Of a stretch of DNA of 45,475 bases, positions 34,291-43,348 are shown one piece after another. The position numbers were made by a program, and so were the translations under genes. The stretch is from Acidimicrobiales bacterium. GTDB lineage: Bacteria; Actinomycetota; Acidimicrobiia; Acidimicrobiales; MedAcidi-G1. The stretch lies in contig JAKURX010000004.1 of NCBI GenBank assembly GCA_022451505.1, positions 1 to 45,475 on the forward strand, in the 5' to 3' direction. Positions within the stretch are counted from its first letter, which is position 1. The number at the start of each line of letters is the position of its first letter. The notes below the pieces were generated by a model that worked only from the letters and a program-made list of their open reading frames with translations, searched no databases and was not told the origin of the DNA.

Positions 34291-35355
34291 TCAGTCGACC
34301 TCGCGGACTCGGGGCTCCACGTCGATGACGTCGGGCAGGGCCGAGTGGTCGACGAACAGGCTTGACGCTGGGCTTGCCCCGCTGAGGGCGTCGGCGGCCA
34401 GGATCACGGCCGCCGCGGTGTACGTCGAGCACTCTTCGTCTGGGAAGGTCACCCGGTCCGGGTAGACGATCCCGGTCAGATAGCGCCCGTCTGGTCGACG
34501 CATGGCCAGGGTGGAGTGGAACAGGTCCAGCGCCGTTCCCCGGTCGTCGACCAGAAGGTGGGCCATGGCGCATTCGCTGGTCTCGGCCGCCGTGGCCCAG
34601 TCCTTGTTGCCCACGCAGCGCACGCCGTGGCCCTCCATCACGAACTCGTGGTATCGGTCGGCGAGGTGGTAGCGCGCCTCGTTGCCAGTGACGGCACCAC
34701 TCAGCACCGGGTAGTACCAGTCCATGGCCCAACGGTCCTTGGGGGCGAACGCCCCGTCGGGCCGGGTCCGGATCACATGGGCCAGGTGGCCCAACGAAAG
34801 CTCCCAGTCGGGTCGCTCGTGGCCCAGTTCCTCAGCCAGCGCCACCGCACAGCGCAGGCTGTGGCAGATGCTGGACGACCCGGTCAGCAGGGCAAACGAC
34901 CACGGGGTGCCGTCCGGGTGGCGTGCCCACAGGACTTCGCCCCGCGGCGTCTGTAGGTCCAGGACGAAGTCGATGGCTCGCTCCACAACCGGCCACAGGG
35001 CTTCCAGGAAGCTCCGGTCGCCGGTCAGCAGCCAGTGGTGCCACACGCCGGTGGCCACGTAGGCGGTGACGTTGGCGTCGAACTTGGCGTCCTCGATCCC
35101 GCCGGCCAGGTAGAACCGGTGCCAGGCTCCGCTTTCGTGCTGGTTTCCGACCAGCCAGCGATAGGCGGCCTCGGCCTCGTCTAGATGACCGGTGACGGCC
35201 AGAGCCATGGCCGCCTCTACGTGGTTCCACGGGTCGGCGTGACCACCCGGAAACCAGGGAATCATTCCGTCGGGCAGCTGCCATTCGGCGATGGTCCCGG
35301 CCGTGCACCGCAGGTCCGCCGCCGAGACCAGGCCGGGCACCTCAGGCAGCGACAC
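34291..35355 (-). CDS. Alpha/alpha-barrel (six-hairpin glycosidase/prenyltransferase-like) protein
   Basis: 354 residues with repeated helical hairpins (GHADPWNHVEAAMALAVTGHLDEAEAAYRWLVGNQ, then repeats with WYYPVLSGAV and GNKDWATAAETSECAMAHLL). Automatic annotation often names this actinobacterial family prenyltransferase because of its alpha/alpha toroid fold, but a glycan hydrolase or lyase is equally possible. It is encoded with a methyltransferase (14-bp overlap) and a GT4 glycosyltransferase. Acidic residues in DEECSTYTA and DKDW-like segments could be catalytic; this is unproven. Confidence 0.65.
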   Translation of the reverse strand: MSLPEVPGLVSAADLRCTAGTIAEWQLPDGMIPWFPGGHADPWNHVEAAMALAVTGHLDEAEAAYRWLVGNQHESGAWHRFYLAGGIEDAKFDANVTAYVATGVWHHWLLTGDRSFLEALWPVVERAIDFVLDLQTPRGEVLWARHPDGTPWSFALLTGSSSICHSLRCAVALAEELGHERPDWELSLGHLAHVIRTRPDGAFAPKDRWAMDWYYPVLSGAVTGNEARYHLADRYHEFVMEGHGVRCVGNKDWATAAETSECAMAHLLVDDRGTALDLFHSTLAMRRPDGRYLTGIVYPDRVTFPDEECSTYTAAAVILAADALSGASPASSLFVDHSALPDVIDVEPRVREVD

Positions 35356-36118
35356 TTGTGGCCTCGAACTGGGCTGCTGGCCGGTCGGCGACCGTCCCGG
35401 GTCGGCGTGCGTAGATCACCAGGCTCTTGCCCAGCACCGGGGCCAGGAGCCGTTCGATCACCCGGGTGGTACGCGGTGCCTGGACGATGTCCCAGGTCAA
35501 AAACCGGTGGTACCAGCGCACCAGCCGGTTGTCTTCGACCGGGCGGTTCGGTCCCACGACGCACCGAAGCCACCAGTAGGGACTGTGCAGGGCGTGGACC
35601 CGGTGGTTGTCCTCCGGGACCAGCCCGGCGGCCGCCATCTTCCGTTGGAGCTCGCCAGCGCCGTAGATGCGGACATGGCCCCCCGGCTGGTTGGGCGCGT
35701 GGTAGTCCGCTGACAGCGCCCAGCAGACGCGCTCCGGAAGATGGGCGGGGATGGTCACCGCCAACGTGCCGCCCGGACGGAGAACCCGGGCCAGCTCGGC
35801 TAGGGCACCCTCGTCGTCGTTGATGTGCTCCAGGACTTCCGAGGCGATGACCCGGTCGAAGGAGCCGTCGGCGAACGGCAGGCGGGTGGCGTCACCATTG
35901 GCTGTCTCCAGGACCACCCCCTCGGGCACCTCCCCGTCGCCGTGCATCACGGCACCGATGGCCCGTACCTCCCGGAGCTCGTCGAGGCCCAGATCGCAGG
36001 CCACTACGTGAGTCCCCCGGCGTAACGCCTCGTAGGCGTGGCGGCCGAAGCCACAGCCCAGGTCGAGCATCCGCTCTCCGGCCCGCAGTCCGAGGCGGTC
36101 GTAGTCGGCGGTCAGCAC
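35342..36118 (-). CDS. Class I SAM-dependent methyltransferase (Methyltransf_11)
   Basis: 258 residues. Motif I is MLDLGCGFGRHAYEAL and motif II region HVVACDLGLDEL; LPFADGSFDRVIASEVLEHI and ELARVLRPGGTLAVTIPAH are the standard later motifs. The C-terminal 110 residues contain a Trp- and Pro-rich insert (SPYWWLRCVVGPNRPVEDNRLVRWY) typical of envelope glycolipid methyltransferases. It is second in a minus-strand operon after the GT4 gene. Confidence 0.87.
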   Translation of the reverse strand: MLTADYDRLGLRAGERMLDLGCGFGRHAYEALRRGTHVVACDLGLDELREVRAIGAVMHGDGEVPEGVVLETANGDATRLPFADGSFDRVIASEVLEHINDDEGALAELARVLRPGGTLAVTIPAHLPERVCWALSADYHAPNQPGGHVRIYGAGELQRKMAAAGLVPEDNHRVHALHSPYWWLRCVVGPNRPVEDNRLVRWYHRFLTWDIVQAPRTTRVIERLLAPVLGKSLVIYARRPGTVADRPAAQFEATSVAA

Positions 36119-36128
36119 GGGTTTGGGT

Positions 36129-37436
36129 TCATCGGGTTGCTACCTCGTCCAGCAACTCGCGGTATTGCTCGACGGTCCGCAGGGCCGTGTGGCGCCAGCT
36201 CCATTGGTCGATGACCCGTCGGCGGCCGGCGGCCCCAACCCGGGCCCGGGCCTCCGGGTCGTCCAGCACCGTGCGCAGCGTGGCCGCTAGGGCGTCGCTG
36301 TCGCCGGGCGGCGCCTGGAAGCAGGTCTCACCGTGCCGGCCGGTCACCTCAGGTAGGGCGCCACCGGTGGTCGCCACCAGCGGTACGCCACATGACATTG
36401 CCTCGATGGCCGGGAGGGAAAAGCCCTCGTAGAGAGACGGTACGCAGGCCACCTCGGCCTCGCTGTAGAGCTCGACGATCCGCTCGTCGGGCACGTCGTG
36501 GACGTAGGTCACGCAGTTGGTCAGGCCAAGTTCCTCGAACACGGTGGTCGAGGTGCTGTCCTCCCGGGGCCGGCCGATGATGACCAGCTCCACATGGCGC
36601 TCGGTTCGCAGCTTGGCTACCGCCTCCAGCAGGTACTTCAGGCCCTTCATGGCCACGTCGGCGCTGGCCGTCGTGACGATGCGCCCCGGAGCGCGCTCGA
36701 CGCCGGGGATGGGCAGGAACAGGTCGGGGTCCACCCCGACCGGCACTACGTGGATGCGGTCAGGGTCCACCCGGTGGTCCGACGCTATGTCGGTGGCCGA
36801 CGATTTTGAAACCGTCATCACCCGGGGCATCCGTCGGGCCACTCGGGTCTGCATCGGGGTGAAGGCGTACCAGCGGCGCTTCCCGAACTCCTCCCAGCGG
36901 GTCCGGGCGTGCTGGATTTCTAACCTCCGATCCACGGTGATGGGGTGGTGGATGGTTGACAGGATGGGGAACTTCTCCCGGGACTGCAGGAGCAGGAGCC
37001 CCCAGCCCAGGCACTGGTTGTCGTGGACCAGATCGAACTGCCCGGGCCGATCCCGGAGGTGGTCCCAGGCCCGCATGCTGAATGCCATCGGTTCGGAGAA
37101 GTTGCCGGTGTTGAACGAAACGGTCTCGGCGACGTCCCATCGGGTCTTGAGCTCCCAGATGCGGGGCTTCCGCATCGGGAAGTGGTCGTTGTAGAGCTGC
37201 AGGCTGGGTAGTTCGACCAGAGGTACCCGTTCGTCCAACTCCGGGTAGGGAGGGCCGGCGAGCACCTCGACGTGGTGGCCCAGGTCCACTAGGGCACGGG
37301 TCAGGTGGCGGGTATAGACACCCTGTCCCCCGCAGTGTGGCTTGCCGCGATAGGCGAGATAGGCAATCCGTAGGGGATCGTCGGCGCCGGGAAGACTCCG
37401 GCGGACGTCGCCGGGGCCCGCAGGAGAGGTGGGCAT
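36129..37436 (-). CDS. GT4-family glycosyltransferase
   Basis: 435 residues from the ATG at 37436; an in-frame extension to 37622 overlaps dtd and is rejected. GT-B fold with an N-terminal acceptor domain (RIAYLAYRGKPHCGGQGVYTRHLTRALVDLGH) and a C-terminal nucleotide-sugar domain. The retaining GT4 EX7E motif is in SLYEGFSLPAIEAMSCGVPLVAT. It is first in a minus-strand operon with a methyltransferase and the alpha/alpha-barrel protein. The sugar and acceptor are unknown. Confidence 0.92.
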   Translation of the reverse strand: MPTSPAGPGDVRRSLPGADDPLRIAYLAYRGKPHCGGQGVYTRHLTRALVDLGHHVEVLAGPPYPELDERVPLVELPSLQLYNDHFPMRKPRIWELKTRWDVAETVSFNTGNFSEPMAFSMRAWDHLRDRPGQFDLVHDNQCLGWGLLLLQSREKFPILSTIHHPITVDRRLEIQHARTRWEEFGKRRWYAFTPMQTRVARRMPRVMTVSKSSATDIASDHRVDPDRIHVVPVGVDPDLFLPIPGVERAPGRIVTTASADVAMKGLKYLLEAVAKLRTERHVELVIIGRPREDSTSTTVFEELGLTNCVTYVHDVPDERIVELYSEAEVACVPSLYEGFSLPAIEAMSCGVPLVATTGGALPEVTGRHGETCFQAPPGDSDALAATLRTVLDDPEARARVGAAGRRRVIDQWSWRHTALRTVEQYRELLDEVATR

Positions 37437-37504
37437 CCGACAAGTCTGGCGGTCCGTCCGGAAGATCCCTCCACCGGGCTGCGGTGCTGCATGCTCCGCC
37501 CCCT

Positions 37505-37510
37505 TAGAGT
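37505..37510 (+). promoter_or_regulatory. TANNNT box upstream of dtd
   Basis: TAGAGT ends 7 nt before the GTG at 37518. Leaderless -10 candidate. Confidence 0.42.
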
Positions 37511-37517
37511 CGCCGGG

Positions 37518-37955
37518 GTGCGGGCGCTGGTCCAAAGGGTTTCGCGAGCCTCGGTCGTCGTGGGAGACGAGTTGGTGGGCGAGATCGGGACGGGTCTGTG
37601 CGTGTTCGTGGGGGTCACCCACGATGACGGTCCGGCACAGGCCAACCGCTTAGTCGACAAGTTGGCTGGCCTGCGCCTCATGGACGACGCCGCCGGGGTG
37701 ATGAACCGGTCGGTGGTCGACGTGGGCGGTGCGGTGCTGGTGGTCAGCCAGTTCACCCTCTACGGCGACACCTCGAAGGGCCGCCGGCCTACCTGGATGG
37801 CTGCCGCCCCACCCGATCGGGCGGAGCCCCTGGTCAACCGGGTGGTGGCTGGCCTGCGGGAGCGGGGCCTAGAGGTGGCCACCGGCCGCTTTCAGGCCGA
37901 CATGGTGGTCGACCTTGCCAACGAGGGTCCGGCCACCCTGATGCTCGAGGTCTGA
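37518..37955 (+). CDS. dtd: D-aminoacyl-tRNA deacylase Dtd
   Basis: Hydrolyses mischarged D-aminoacyl-tRNAs. 145 residues from GTG 37518 (VRALVQRVSRASV); an ATG at 37491 would add nine non-conserved residues. The catalytic-pocket motif SQFTLYGD is intact, and the cross-subunit motif NEGPATLMLEV corresponds to the usual NxGPxT. Divergent from the GT4 gene; a methyltransferase gene begins 5 bp downstream. Confidence 0.95.
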   Translation: MRALVQRVSRASVVVGDELVGEIGTGLCVFVGVTHDDGPAQANRLVDKLAGLRLMDDAAGVMNRSVVDVGGAVLVVSQFTLYGDTSKGRRPTWMAAAPPDRAEPLVNRVVAGLRERGLEVATGRFQADMVVDLANEGPATLMLEV

Positions 37956-37960
37956 CGGCT

Positions 37961-38743
37961 GTGGGTTCACCGGGCGTCCACGGTGACCGGTTCGGGTCGG
38001 CGGCCGACGACTACGCGCGGTATCGGGCCGACTTCCCGGCGGCTGGTATCGACCGGATGGTGGCCCTAGGCGTTGGTACGCCGGGTCAGCGACTACTCGA
38101 CCTGGGTTGCGGGACCGGTACCCTCGCCCGCCAGTTCGCGGCCCGGGGGTGCACCGTCACCGGTGCCGACGTGGACACCCGGATGCTCGCAGCTGCCCGC
38201 TCCCTGGCCGTTGCCGCCGGCCTGCAGGTGGCGTGGTGGGAGTGCCCTGCCGAGGACACCGGCCTCCCGTCGGCGTCGTTCGACGTGGTCACCGCTGCAC
38301 AGTGCTGGCACTGGTTCGATGGCGAGGCGGCGGCAGGAGAGGTCCGGCGCCTGCTCGTTGCCGGTGGCCTGGTGGCCGTGTGCGGGTTCGACTGGCTGCC
38401 GCTGCCCGACACGGCGTCGGGGGTGACCGAGGCGCTCATCCAGGCCCACAACCCGTCCTGGAACCTGGGTGGTATACGGGACCCAGGCCCGGAGGCCCGT
38501 CGCCACCTGTCCGGTGCCGGCTTCGTGGTGGTCGAGACGTTCACCTTCGATGTGGACGTTCCCTACTCCGTGGATTCCTGGCGACTGCGGATCCGGGCCA
38601 GTGCGGCGATCCTCGACCTGAACACCGCTGGGGCGGCGGCGTTCGACGCCGAGTTGGCCGGGGTCCTGGCCGACCGGTTCCCGGGCGACTCCCTGTTGGC
38701 CCCCCACCGGGTGTGGGCCTCAGTGGCCGTAGCGCCGTCCTGA
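37961..38743 (+). CDS. Class I SAM-dependent methyltransferase
   Basis: 260 residues from GTG 37961. It opens FGSAADDYARYRADFP, as in the UbiE/Methyltransf_11-like group, then motif I LLDLGCGTGTLARQFA and VTGADVDTRMLAAAR. The AAQCWHWFDGEAAAGEVRRLL segment is common to a set of actinobacterial methyltransferases of unknown substrate. It probably shares the dtd transcript. Its 3' end overlaps the convergent lnt gene by 24 bp. Confidence 0.86.
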   Translation: MGSPGVHGDRFGSAADDYARYRADFPAAGIDRMVALGVGTPGQRLLDLGCGTGTLARQFAARGCTVTGADVDTRMLAAARSLAVAAGLQVAWWECPAEDTGLPSASFDVVTAAQCWHWFDGEAAAGEVRRLLVAGGLVAVCGFDWLPLPDTASGVTEALIQAHNPSWNLGGIRDPGPEARRHLSGAGFVVVETFTFDVDVPYSVDSWRLRIRASAAILDLNTAGAAAFDAELAGVLADRFPGDSLLAPHRVWASVAVAPS

Positions 38744-40237
38744 CCAGGGGGACCCGACCCAGCAGGCGACCCATGCCACTAGGGCGAGGACGACCATCGG
38801 TCGGGACCCGCCCCGGCTGGCCCACGTGAGGCCCTGGCGCATCTCCACTCGGTGGTGGAGCACGGCCTGCTCGCTCACAGCGGTGCGTTTCAGGACCCGG
38901 CCGCCTTCGTCGACCACAGCGCTGAAGCCGGTCGGCGCCACCTGGAGCACCCAGCGACCCGTTTCCAGGGCTCGGAGGCGGCTGGAGGCCACCTGCTGGG
39001 TTTGGACCTGGGTCAGCCAGTAGCTGGCCCCGTTCGTCGGGTTGAGGATGACCTTCGCCCCGTGGAGGACAGCGTCCCGTGACCGGTGATCGAAGAAAAC
39101 CTCCCAGGAGATGGTCACGCCGAGGGTCCCCACCGATGTCTCCAGGATCGCCGGCTCGGTTCCGGGGCGCAGGTCGCGGGCTGGAAGCATGTCGGCGGCC
39201 ACCCGCTCCACCAGACTCCGGAGGGGCACGAACTCACCAAACGGGACTATCCGGACCTTGTCGTACCGGTCGGCAACCGTTCCGTCGGGCTCGATGGCCG
39301 TCTGGTAGTTGACGTTGGCCGTTGGGTCGTCGTTGGCCCGGTGGAACCACCCAGGCACCAGCACGGCATCCAGGCGGGCCGCCTCGACGGCCAGCACGGC
39401 AGAGGCGTCGTCGGCGTACAGGTGGTCCTGGCGGCGCCACTCGCCGGTGGACGGCAGCTGAACAGGATTGACCACGTTCTCCGGCCATACCACCAGATCC
39501 ACAGGAGCCTCCACCAACTGGTTGGCCTCCACCTGGCTCGCGAACACCTGCGCCGCTCCGGTGGGCGTGGCCCGGGTGCGCTGGGGCCCTCCGCCTTGCA
39601 CGAGGGCCACGTTCAGGGTGCCGACCGTCGTGCCGGTCGGCACCGTTGCGGCCAGAACGGCGGCGGCCGCCAACAGTCCGGCCACCGTGGCGATTGTGGT
39701 CGCCGAGGCCCCGTCGGCCTTCCGCCCGTCGGCTAGGGCTGACAGTCCGACACCAATGGCCACGGTGAGGGCCACCAACAGGAGGGGTCCGGCCACCCGG
39801 ACCACGGGGGCCAGGGGTCCGCCAGCCTGCCCGATAGCGATGGTGGCCAGAGGAACCCCGCCGAACGGCACGGTCCACCGGACGAACTCGGCCAGGGTCA
39901 CCGTGCCGATCAGACCCAGGCGTCGCCATCGACCGGACGGCACGAGAGCGGTTGCCAGGCCCAGCCACAGCCCGTGGAGCAGGGAGGCGATGGCCCAGCC
40001 GGGTGGCGTCAGGTCGACCATCCAGAGCATGGAGGGAAGAGCCCAGGCCAGGCCGGCCACCAGGCCCCGGCCGAAGCGCTGGCCCGCCGGCCGGTCGGCC
40101 AGCGACCGGTCGAGGAGGGCAATCCCACAGTAGGCGGCCGGCCACCAACCCCACGGTGGGACTGACGAGGCGATCAGCAGCCCGGCTAGCGGGGCGGAGG
40201 CCGAGGAACGCAGCCGGGGGTGGATCGCCAGGGCCAT
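38720..40237 (-). CDS. lnt: Apolipoprotein N-acyltransferase-like protein with Ser in place of the catalytic Cys
   Basis: Expected to N-acylate the lipid-modified Cys of lipoproteins. 505 residues from the ATG at 40237 (a TTG at 40285 is less likely). About seven TM helices occupy the first 200 residues, then a nitrilase domain and a final TM helix. The triad is Glu253 (WPEN), Lys327 (YDKVRIVPFGEF) and, where E. coli Lnt has Cys387 in ICYE, Ser377 in TISWEVFF; the codon TCC is at 39107-39109 on the complement. Spacing matches E. coli (267/335/387). Activity with Ser is unproven. Confidence 0.85.
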   Translation of the reverse strand: MALAIHPRLRSSASAPLAGLLIASSVPPWGWWPAAYCGIALLDRSLADRPAGQRFGRGLVAGLAWALPSMLWMVDLTPPGWAIASLLHGLWLGLATALVPSGRWRRLGLIGTVTLAEFVRWTVPFGGVPLATIAIGQAGGPLAPVVRVAGPLLLVALTVAIGVGLSALADGRKADGASATTIATVAGLLAAAAVLAATVPTGTTVGTLNVALVQGGGPQRTRATPTGAAQVFASQVEANQLVEAPVDLVVWPENVVNPVQLPSTGEWRRQDHLYADDASAVLAVEAARLDAVLVPGWFHRANDDPTANVNYQTAIEPDGTVADRYDKVRIVPFGEFVPLRSLVERVAADMLPARDLRPGTEPAILETSVGTLGVTISWEVFFDHRSRDAVLHGAKVILNPTNGASYWLTQVQTQQVASSRLRALETGRWVLQVAPTGFSAVVDEGGRVLKRTAVSEQAVLHHRVEMRQGLTWASRGGSRPMVVLALVAWVACWVGSPWSGRRYGH

Positions 40238-40265
40238 GGGAAGGGGAGCCGGCAGGCCGGGCCCG

Positions 40266-40850
40266 TCAGCGGACGGACACCCCAAGGCGCAAGATGCCGT
40301 CGATCGCTCCTACGCCCCGAATGTTCACCTCGCCGACTTCCCGCACGTGGATCCACGCGGGGAGGTCGTCCTGCTCGCAACTGGCCAGGATCTCTCCCGG
40401 CTGGGCCACGGTGCAGAGCTTGGCGGCCAGGTTCACCGGCTCGCCGATGTAGTCGTCCCCCTCAAACAGCAGGGCTGGACCAGTGGCCATACCGATCCGC
40501 AGGTCCAGTTCAGCGACGTCCCCGAAGTGGTCGATCATGTGGCCGCCCCAGGCGATGGTCGGGGTGGGCTCCGTGCCGACCAACATGACGCCGTCTCCCA
40601 GCCACTTAGACACCCTGACGCCCCGCTTGGCGGCTACGTCGCGGGACACGGCACGGAACTCCTCGAGAAGGGAGACGGCAGCGTGGGGTCCGTTCTCCCG
40701 GGTGTAGAGGGTAAAGCCGGTCAGGTCGGCGAAGCAGAACGTGCGAACGATCGACAGGTGGGCGGTGTCCGGCAGATCGTCGGGATGCTCGGAACCGCTG
40801 CCCTGTCGAGCTTCGGACCACTCGCGTGCGGGGGTCGTCTCGGGAGCCAC
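40266..40850 (-). CDS. Class III adenylate/guanylate cyclase, catalytic domain only
   Basis: 194 residues from the GTG at 40850; the open frame upstream runs into cgoX and is rejected. Metal ligands are Asp42 (FADLTGF) and Asp86 (KWLGDG). Adenine-selecting Lys82 and Asp133 are present, so cAMP is the likely product. In the N-x3-R catalytic pair Asn140 is kept but Arg is replaced by Lys144 (NLAAKL), which may lower activity. No sensor or TM domain is attached. It lies 74 bp after cgoX and 28 bp before lnt, in a likely minus-strand transcript. Confidence 0.85.
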   Translation of the reverse strand: MAPETTPAREWSEARQGSGSEHPDDLPDTAHLSIVRTFCFADLTGFTLYTRENGPHAAVSLLEEFRAVSRDVAAKRGVRVSKWLGDGVMLVGTEPTPTIAWGGHMIDHFGDVAELDLRIGMATGPALLFEGDDYIGEPVNLAAKLCTVAQPGEILASCEQDDLPAWIHVREVGEVNIRGVGAIDGILRLGVSVR

Positions 40851-40924
40851 GGCCCCATCGAACCACGCCGAGCAAGAGAACGAGCGGTTGGTTGGGGGTT
40901 TTCCCTGATGTCGCGGGAGGGCGG

Positions 40925-42304
40925 TCAGGTGCAGTGGGTAGCGGCGGCGGTCGCCGCCTTGGTTCCCGAACGGATGCAGGCCGGGATGCCCACGCCGTAG
41001 CGGGTCGCCCCGGCCAACACCACCCCGGGTGCCCGATCGGACAGGTCGCGGTCCACCTCGGCCATCCGTCCAGCGTGTCCGACCGGGAACTGGACCAGAG
41101 AGCGGGGCCATCGAGAAATTCGGAGGGTAGACGGCGGGGCGTCGGTGCCCAGTGTGGTTGCCAGGTCGGCTAGGACGGCCTCGCCCAGCGACCGGTCATC
41201 CAGGTCGGCGGGTCGGTCGTCGTCGACCCGGCCGCACGAGACCCGCAGGACCGTGTGGTCCCCGTCGTCCAGGTGGGACCACTTGCGGTCGGCGAAGGAG
41301 CAGGCGGTAATCAGAAGGCCCTCCGAGCGGCCAACCAGGAACCCGCTCCGGTCGTCGGGCACCGCCAGGTCGGCCCGCCGGAAGGCCACGGTGGTCAGTA
41401 CCACCGAGGCGTGTACGAGCTCGACCAGGATCTCGGCGCCGTCGGGGGCCACCGGGGCCAACAGCGCGGCCGCCGCGTAGGCCGGCGTGGCCACCACCAC
41501 GGCATCAGCGGCCACAGTCCCGCCGTCGGCCGTGCCGACCGCCCAGCCGTCGGACACCCGGTTGAGGGATACCACCGGCGTATTTCGGCGGATCCGGTCG
41601 CCGAGTCTCCCGGCCAGGGCGGTGACCATCTGCCCCATGCCATCCCGGGGGGCGTTGAACACGGGGGCCGTCGGGTCGACTGACCGGTGGGTAGCCCGCA
41701 GTGAACCCAGCAGGCCGTCGTCAGACCGGGCGGCAGCCAGTAGTTGAGGCGCCATGGTGGTGCAGCTGAGGTCGTCGGCCCGTCCGGCGTTCACCCCGCC
41801 TAGGAGCGGGTCCACCAGTCGTTCGTGGACGGCGTCGCCCACGCAGGCACGGACCACGGCACCCACGCTGAGGTCACCGTCGGGGAGTGGGACGTCGGGA
41901 TGGCCAGTACCGGCCAACCGGTCTAAGTCAGCTGCCTCCAGGATGCCCGGGGCCACGGTCGACGGGTCCAGCGGAAGGCCGAGCACGTTGGGCGCCGGGA
42001 GGGGTCGCAGGGCTCCATCCAGCCACAGGGAGGCCTGTCGGACTCTGGGGGCCACCAGCTTGTCGCCCAGACCCAGCTCGGTGCACAGGTCGGCCGCCCA
42101 CGGCACTCGGACCAGGAAGGCGTCGGCTCCCTCGTCGACCTCTAGGCCGGTCCCCTCTAGGGGGCTAGTGACCAGGGCACCGCCCACCCGCGGGCCAGCC
42201 TCCAGCACGGTGACAGCCAGGTTGGGGTGGTCGGCGACTAGGCGGTGGGCAGCGGTCAAGCCGGAGATGCCGGCACCCACCACGACGACCCGGTGACCGG
42301 CCAC
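40925..42304 (-). CDS. cgoX: Coproporphyrinogen III oxidase / protoporphyrinogen oxidase (HemY/CgoX type)
   Basis: 459-residue FAD enzyme. The Rossmann FAD motif VVVVGAGISGLTAAHRL is at the N-terminus, GPRVGGALVTS follows, and the C-terminal FAD-contact segment is GATRYGVGIPACIRSG. With HemQ present at 12414-13100, the coproporphyrin-forming activity is the more likely one. It starts 3 bp after the hemE stop on the minus strand, so hemE and cgoX are co-transcribed. Confidence 0.93.
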   Translation of the reverse strand: MAGHRVVVVGAGISGLTAAHRLVADHPNLAVTVLEAGPRVGGALVTSPLEGTGLEVDEGADAFLVRVPWAADLCTELGLGDKLVAPRVRQASLWLDGALRPLPAPNVLGLPLDPSTVAPGILEAADLDRLAGTGHPDVPLPDGDLSVGAVVRACVGDAVHERLVDPLLGGVNAGRADDLSCTTMAPQLLAAARSDDGLLGSLRATHRSVDPTAPVFNAPRDGMGQMVTALAGRLGDRIRRNTPVVSLNRVSDGWAVGTADGGTVAADAVVVATPAYAAAALLAPVAPDGAEILVELVHASVVLTTVAFRRADLAVPDDRSGFLVGRSEGLLITACSFADRKWSHLDDGDHTVLRVSCGRVDDDRPADLDDRSLGEAVLADLATTLGTDAPPSTLRISRWPRSLVQFPVGHAGRMAEVDRDLSDRAPGVVLAGATRYGVGIPACIRSGTKAATAAATHCT

Positions 42305-42307
42305 CGG

Positions 42308-43348
42308 TCAGCCGCCGATCGGGTGGGCGTGGACCTGTTCTACGATCCGTTCCAGGATCGCCGGGTCGGTCTCCGGGAGCACCCCGTGGCCCAGGTTGAA
42401 CACGTGGCCCGGGTGTCCGCCGTTGCGGCGCAGGACGTCGGCCACCTCGGCCTCCACTACCTCGGCCGGCCCCAGGCACACTGCGGGGTCCAGGTTGCCC
42501 TGCAGGACAGCGTCGGGACCGAGCCGGCGGCGGGCCTCGTCCAGGGGGACCCGCCAGTCCACCCCGATCACGTCGGCTCCGGCAGTAGCCATGAGCGGGA
42601 GGATCTCCCCGGTACCGACCCCGAAGTGGATACTGGGTACGTCCAGGTCGGCGAGCCCCTCGAAGATCCGGCGGCTGAAGGGCAGCACGTGGCGTTCGTA
42701 GGCCGGCGGACTCAGGGCCCCAGCCCAGCTGTCGAAGAGTTGCACGGCCGATGCGCCGCTGGCCACCTGGGACCTCAGCGAGGCAAGGGCCATGTCGGCC
42801 AACCGGTCCAGGAGGGCGTGCCACAGCCCGGGGTCGCCCAGCATCAGGGCCTTGGTGCGGCCGTATGTCCGCGACGGCGCCCCCTCGATCAGGTAGGAGG
42901 CCACGGTGAATGGCGCACCGGCGAAGCCGATCAGCGGAACCGACCCCTCGGCCACCACCCGGCGGACCGTCTCCAGTACATGGGGGGTGTCCTCCTCGGG
43001 CTCCAAGGGCCGCAGGCGCTGGAGGTCGGCGGCGTTCTCGAAGGGCCGGTCAACGACCGGTCCGATTCCCGGATGGACCTCCACGCCGAAGCCCACGGCA
43101 TGGGCCGGAACCACGATGTCGGAGTAGAGAATGGCGGCGTCGACCCCGTAGCGCCGGACCGGCTGGAGGGTGATCTCGGCCGACAGGTCGGCGTCGGCGA
43201 TGGCGTCCAGGATGCTTCCCGTTCCCCGGACAGCCCTGTACTCGGGAAGTGACCTTCCGGCCTGGCGCATAAACCACACCGGCGTCCGGTGGTGGGGCTC
43301 GGCCCGACAGGCGGCGAGGAACGGCGAGTCGGTGTGCGGTGAGCTCAC
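42308..43348 (-). CDS. hemE: Uroporphyrinogen decarboxylase HemE
   Basis: Converts uroporphyrinogen III to coproporphyrinogen III. 346 residues, ordinary length. The signature [16 protein letters not shown] is at about 23-38; [17 protein letters not shown] carries the conserved Asp, and [17 protein letters not shown] is also diagnostic. It overlaps the patatin-like gene by ATGA at 43345-43348 and directly precedes cgoX. Confidence 0.97.
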   Translation of the reverse strand: MSSPHTDSPFLAACRAEPHHRTPVWFMRQAGRSLPEYRAVRGTGSILDAIADADLSAEITLQPVRRYGVDAAILYSDIVVPAHAVGFGVEVHPGIGPVVDRPFENAADLQRLRPLEPEEDTPHVLETVRRVVAEGSVPLIGFAGAPFTVASYLIEGAPSRTYGRTKALMLGDPGLWHALLDRLADMALASLRSQVASGASAVQLFDSWAGALSPPAYERHVLPFSRRIFEGLADLDVPSIHFGVGTGEILPLMATAGADVIGVDWRVPLDEARRRLGPDAVLQGNLDPAVCLGPAEVVEAEVADVLRRNGGHPGHVFNLGHGVLPETDPAILERIVEQVHAHPIGG

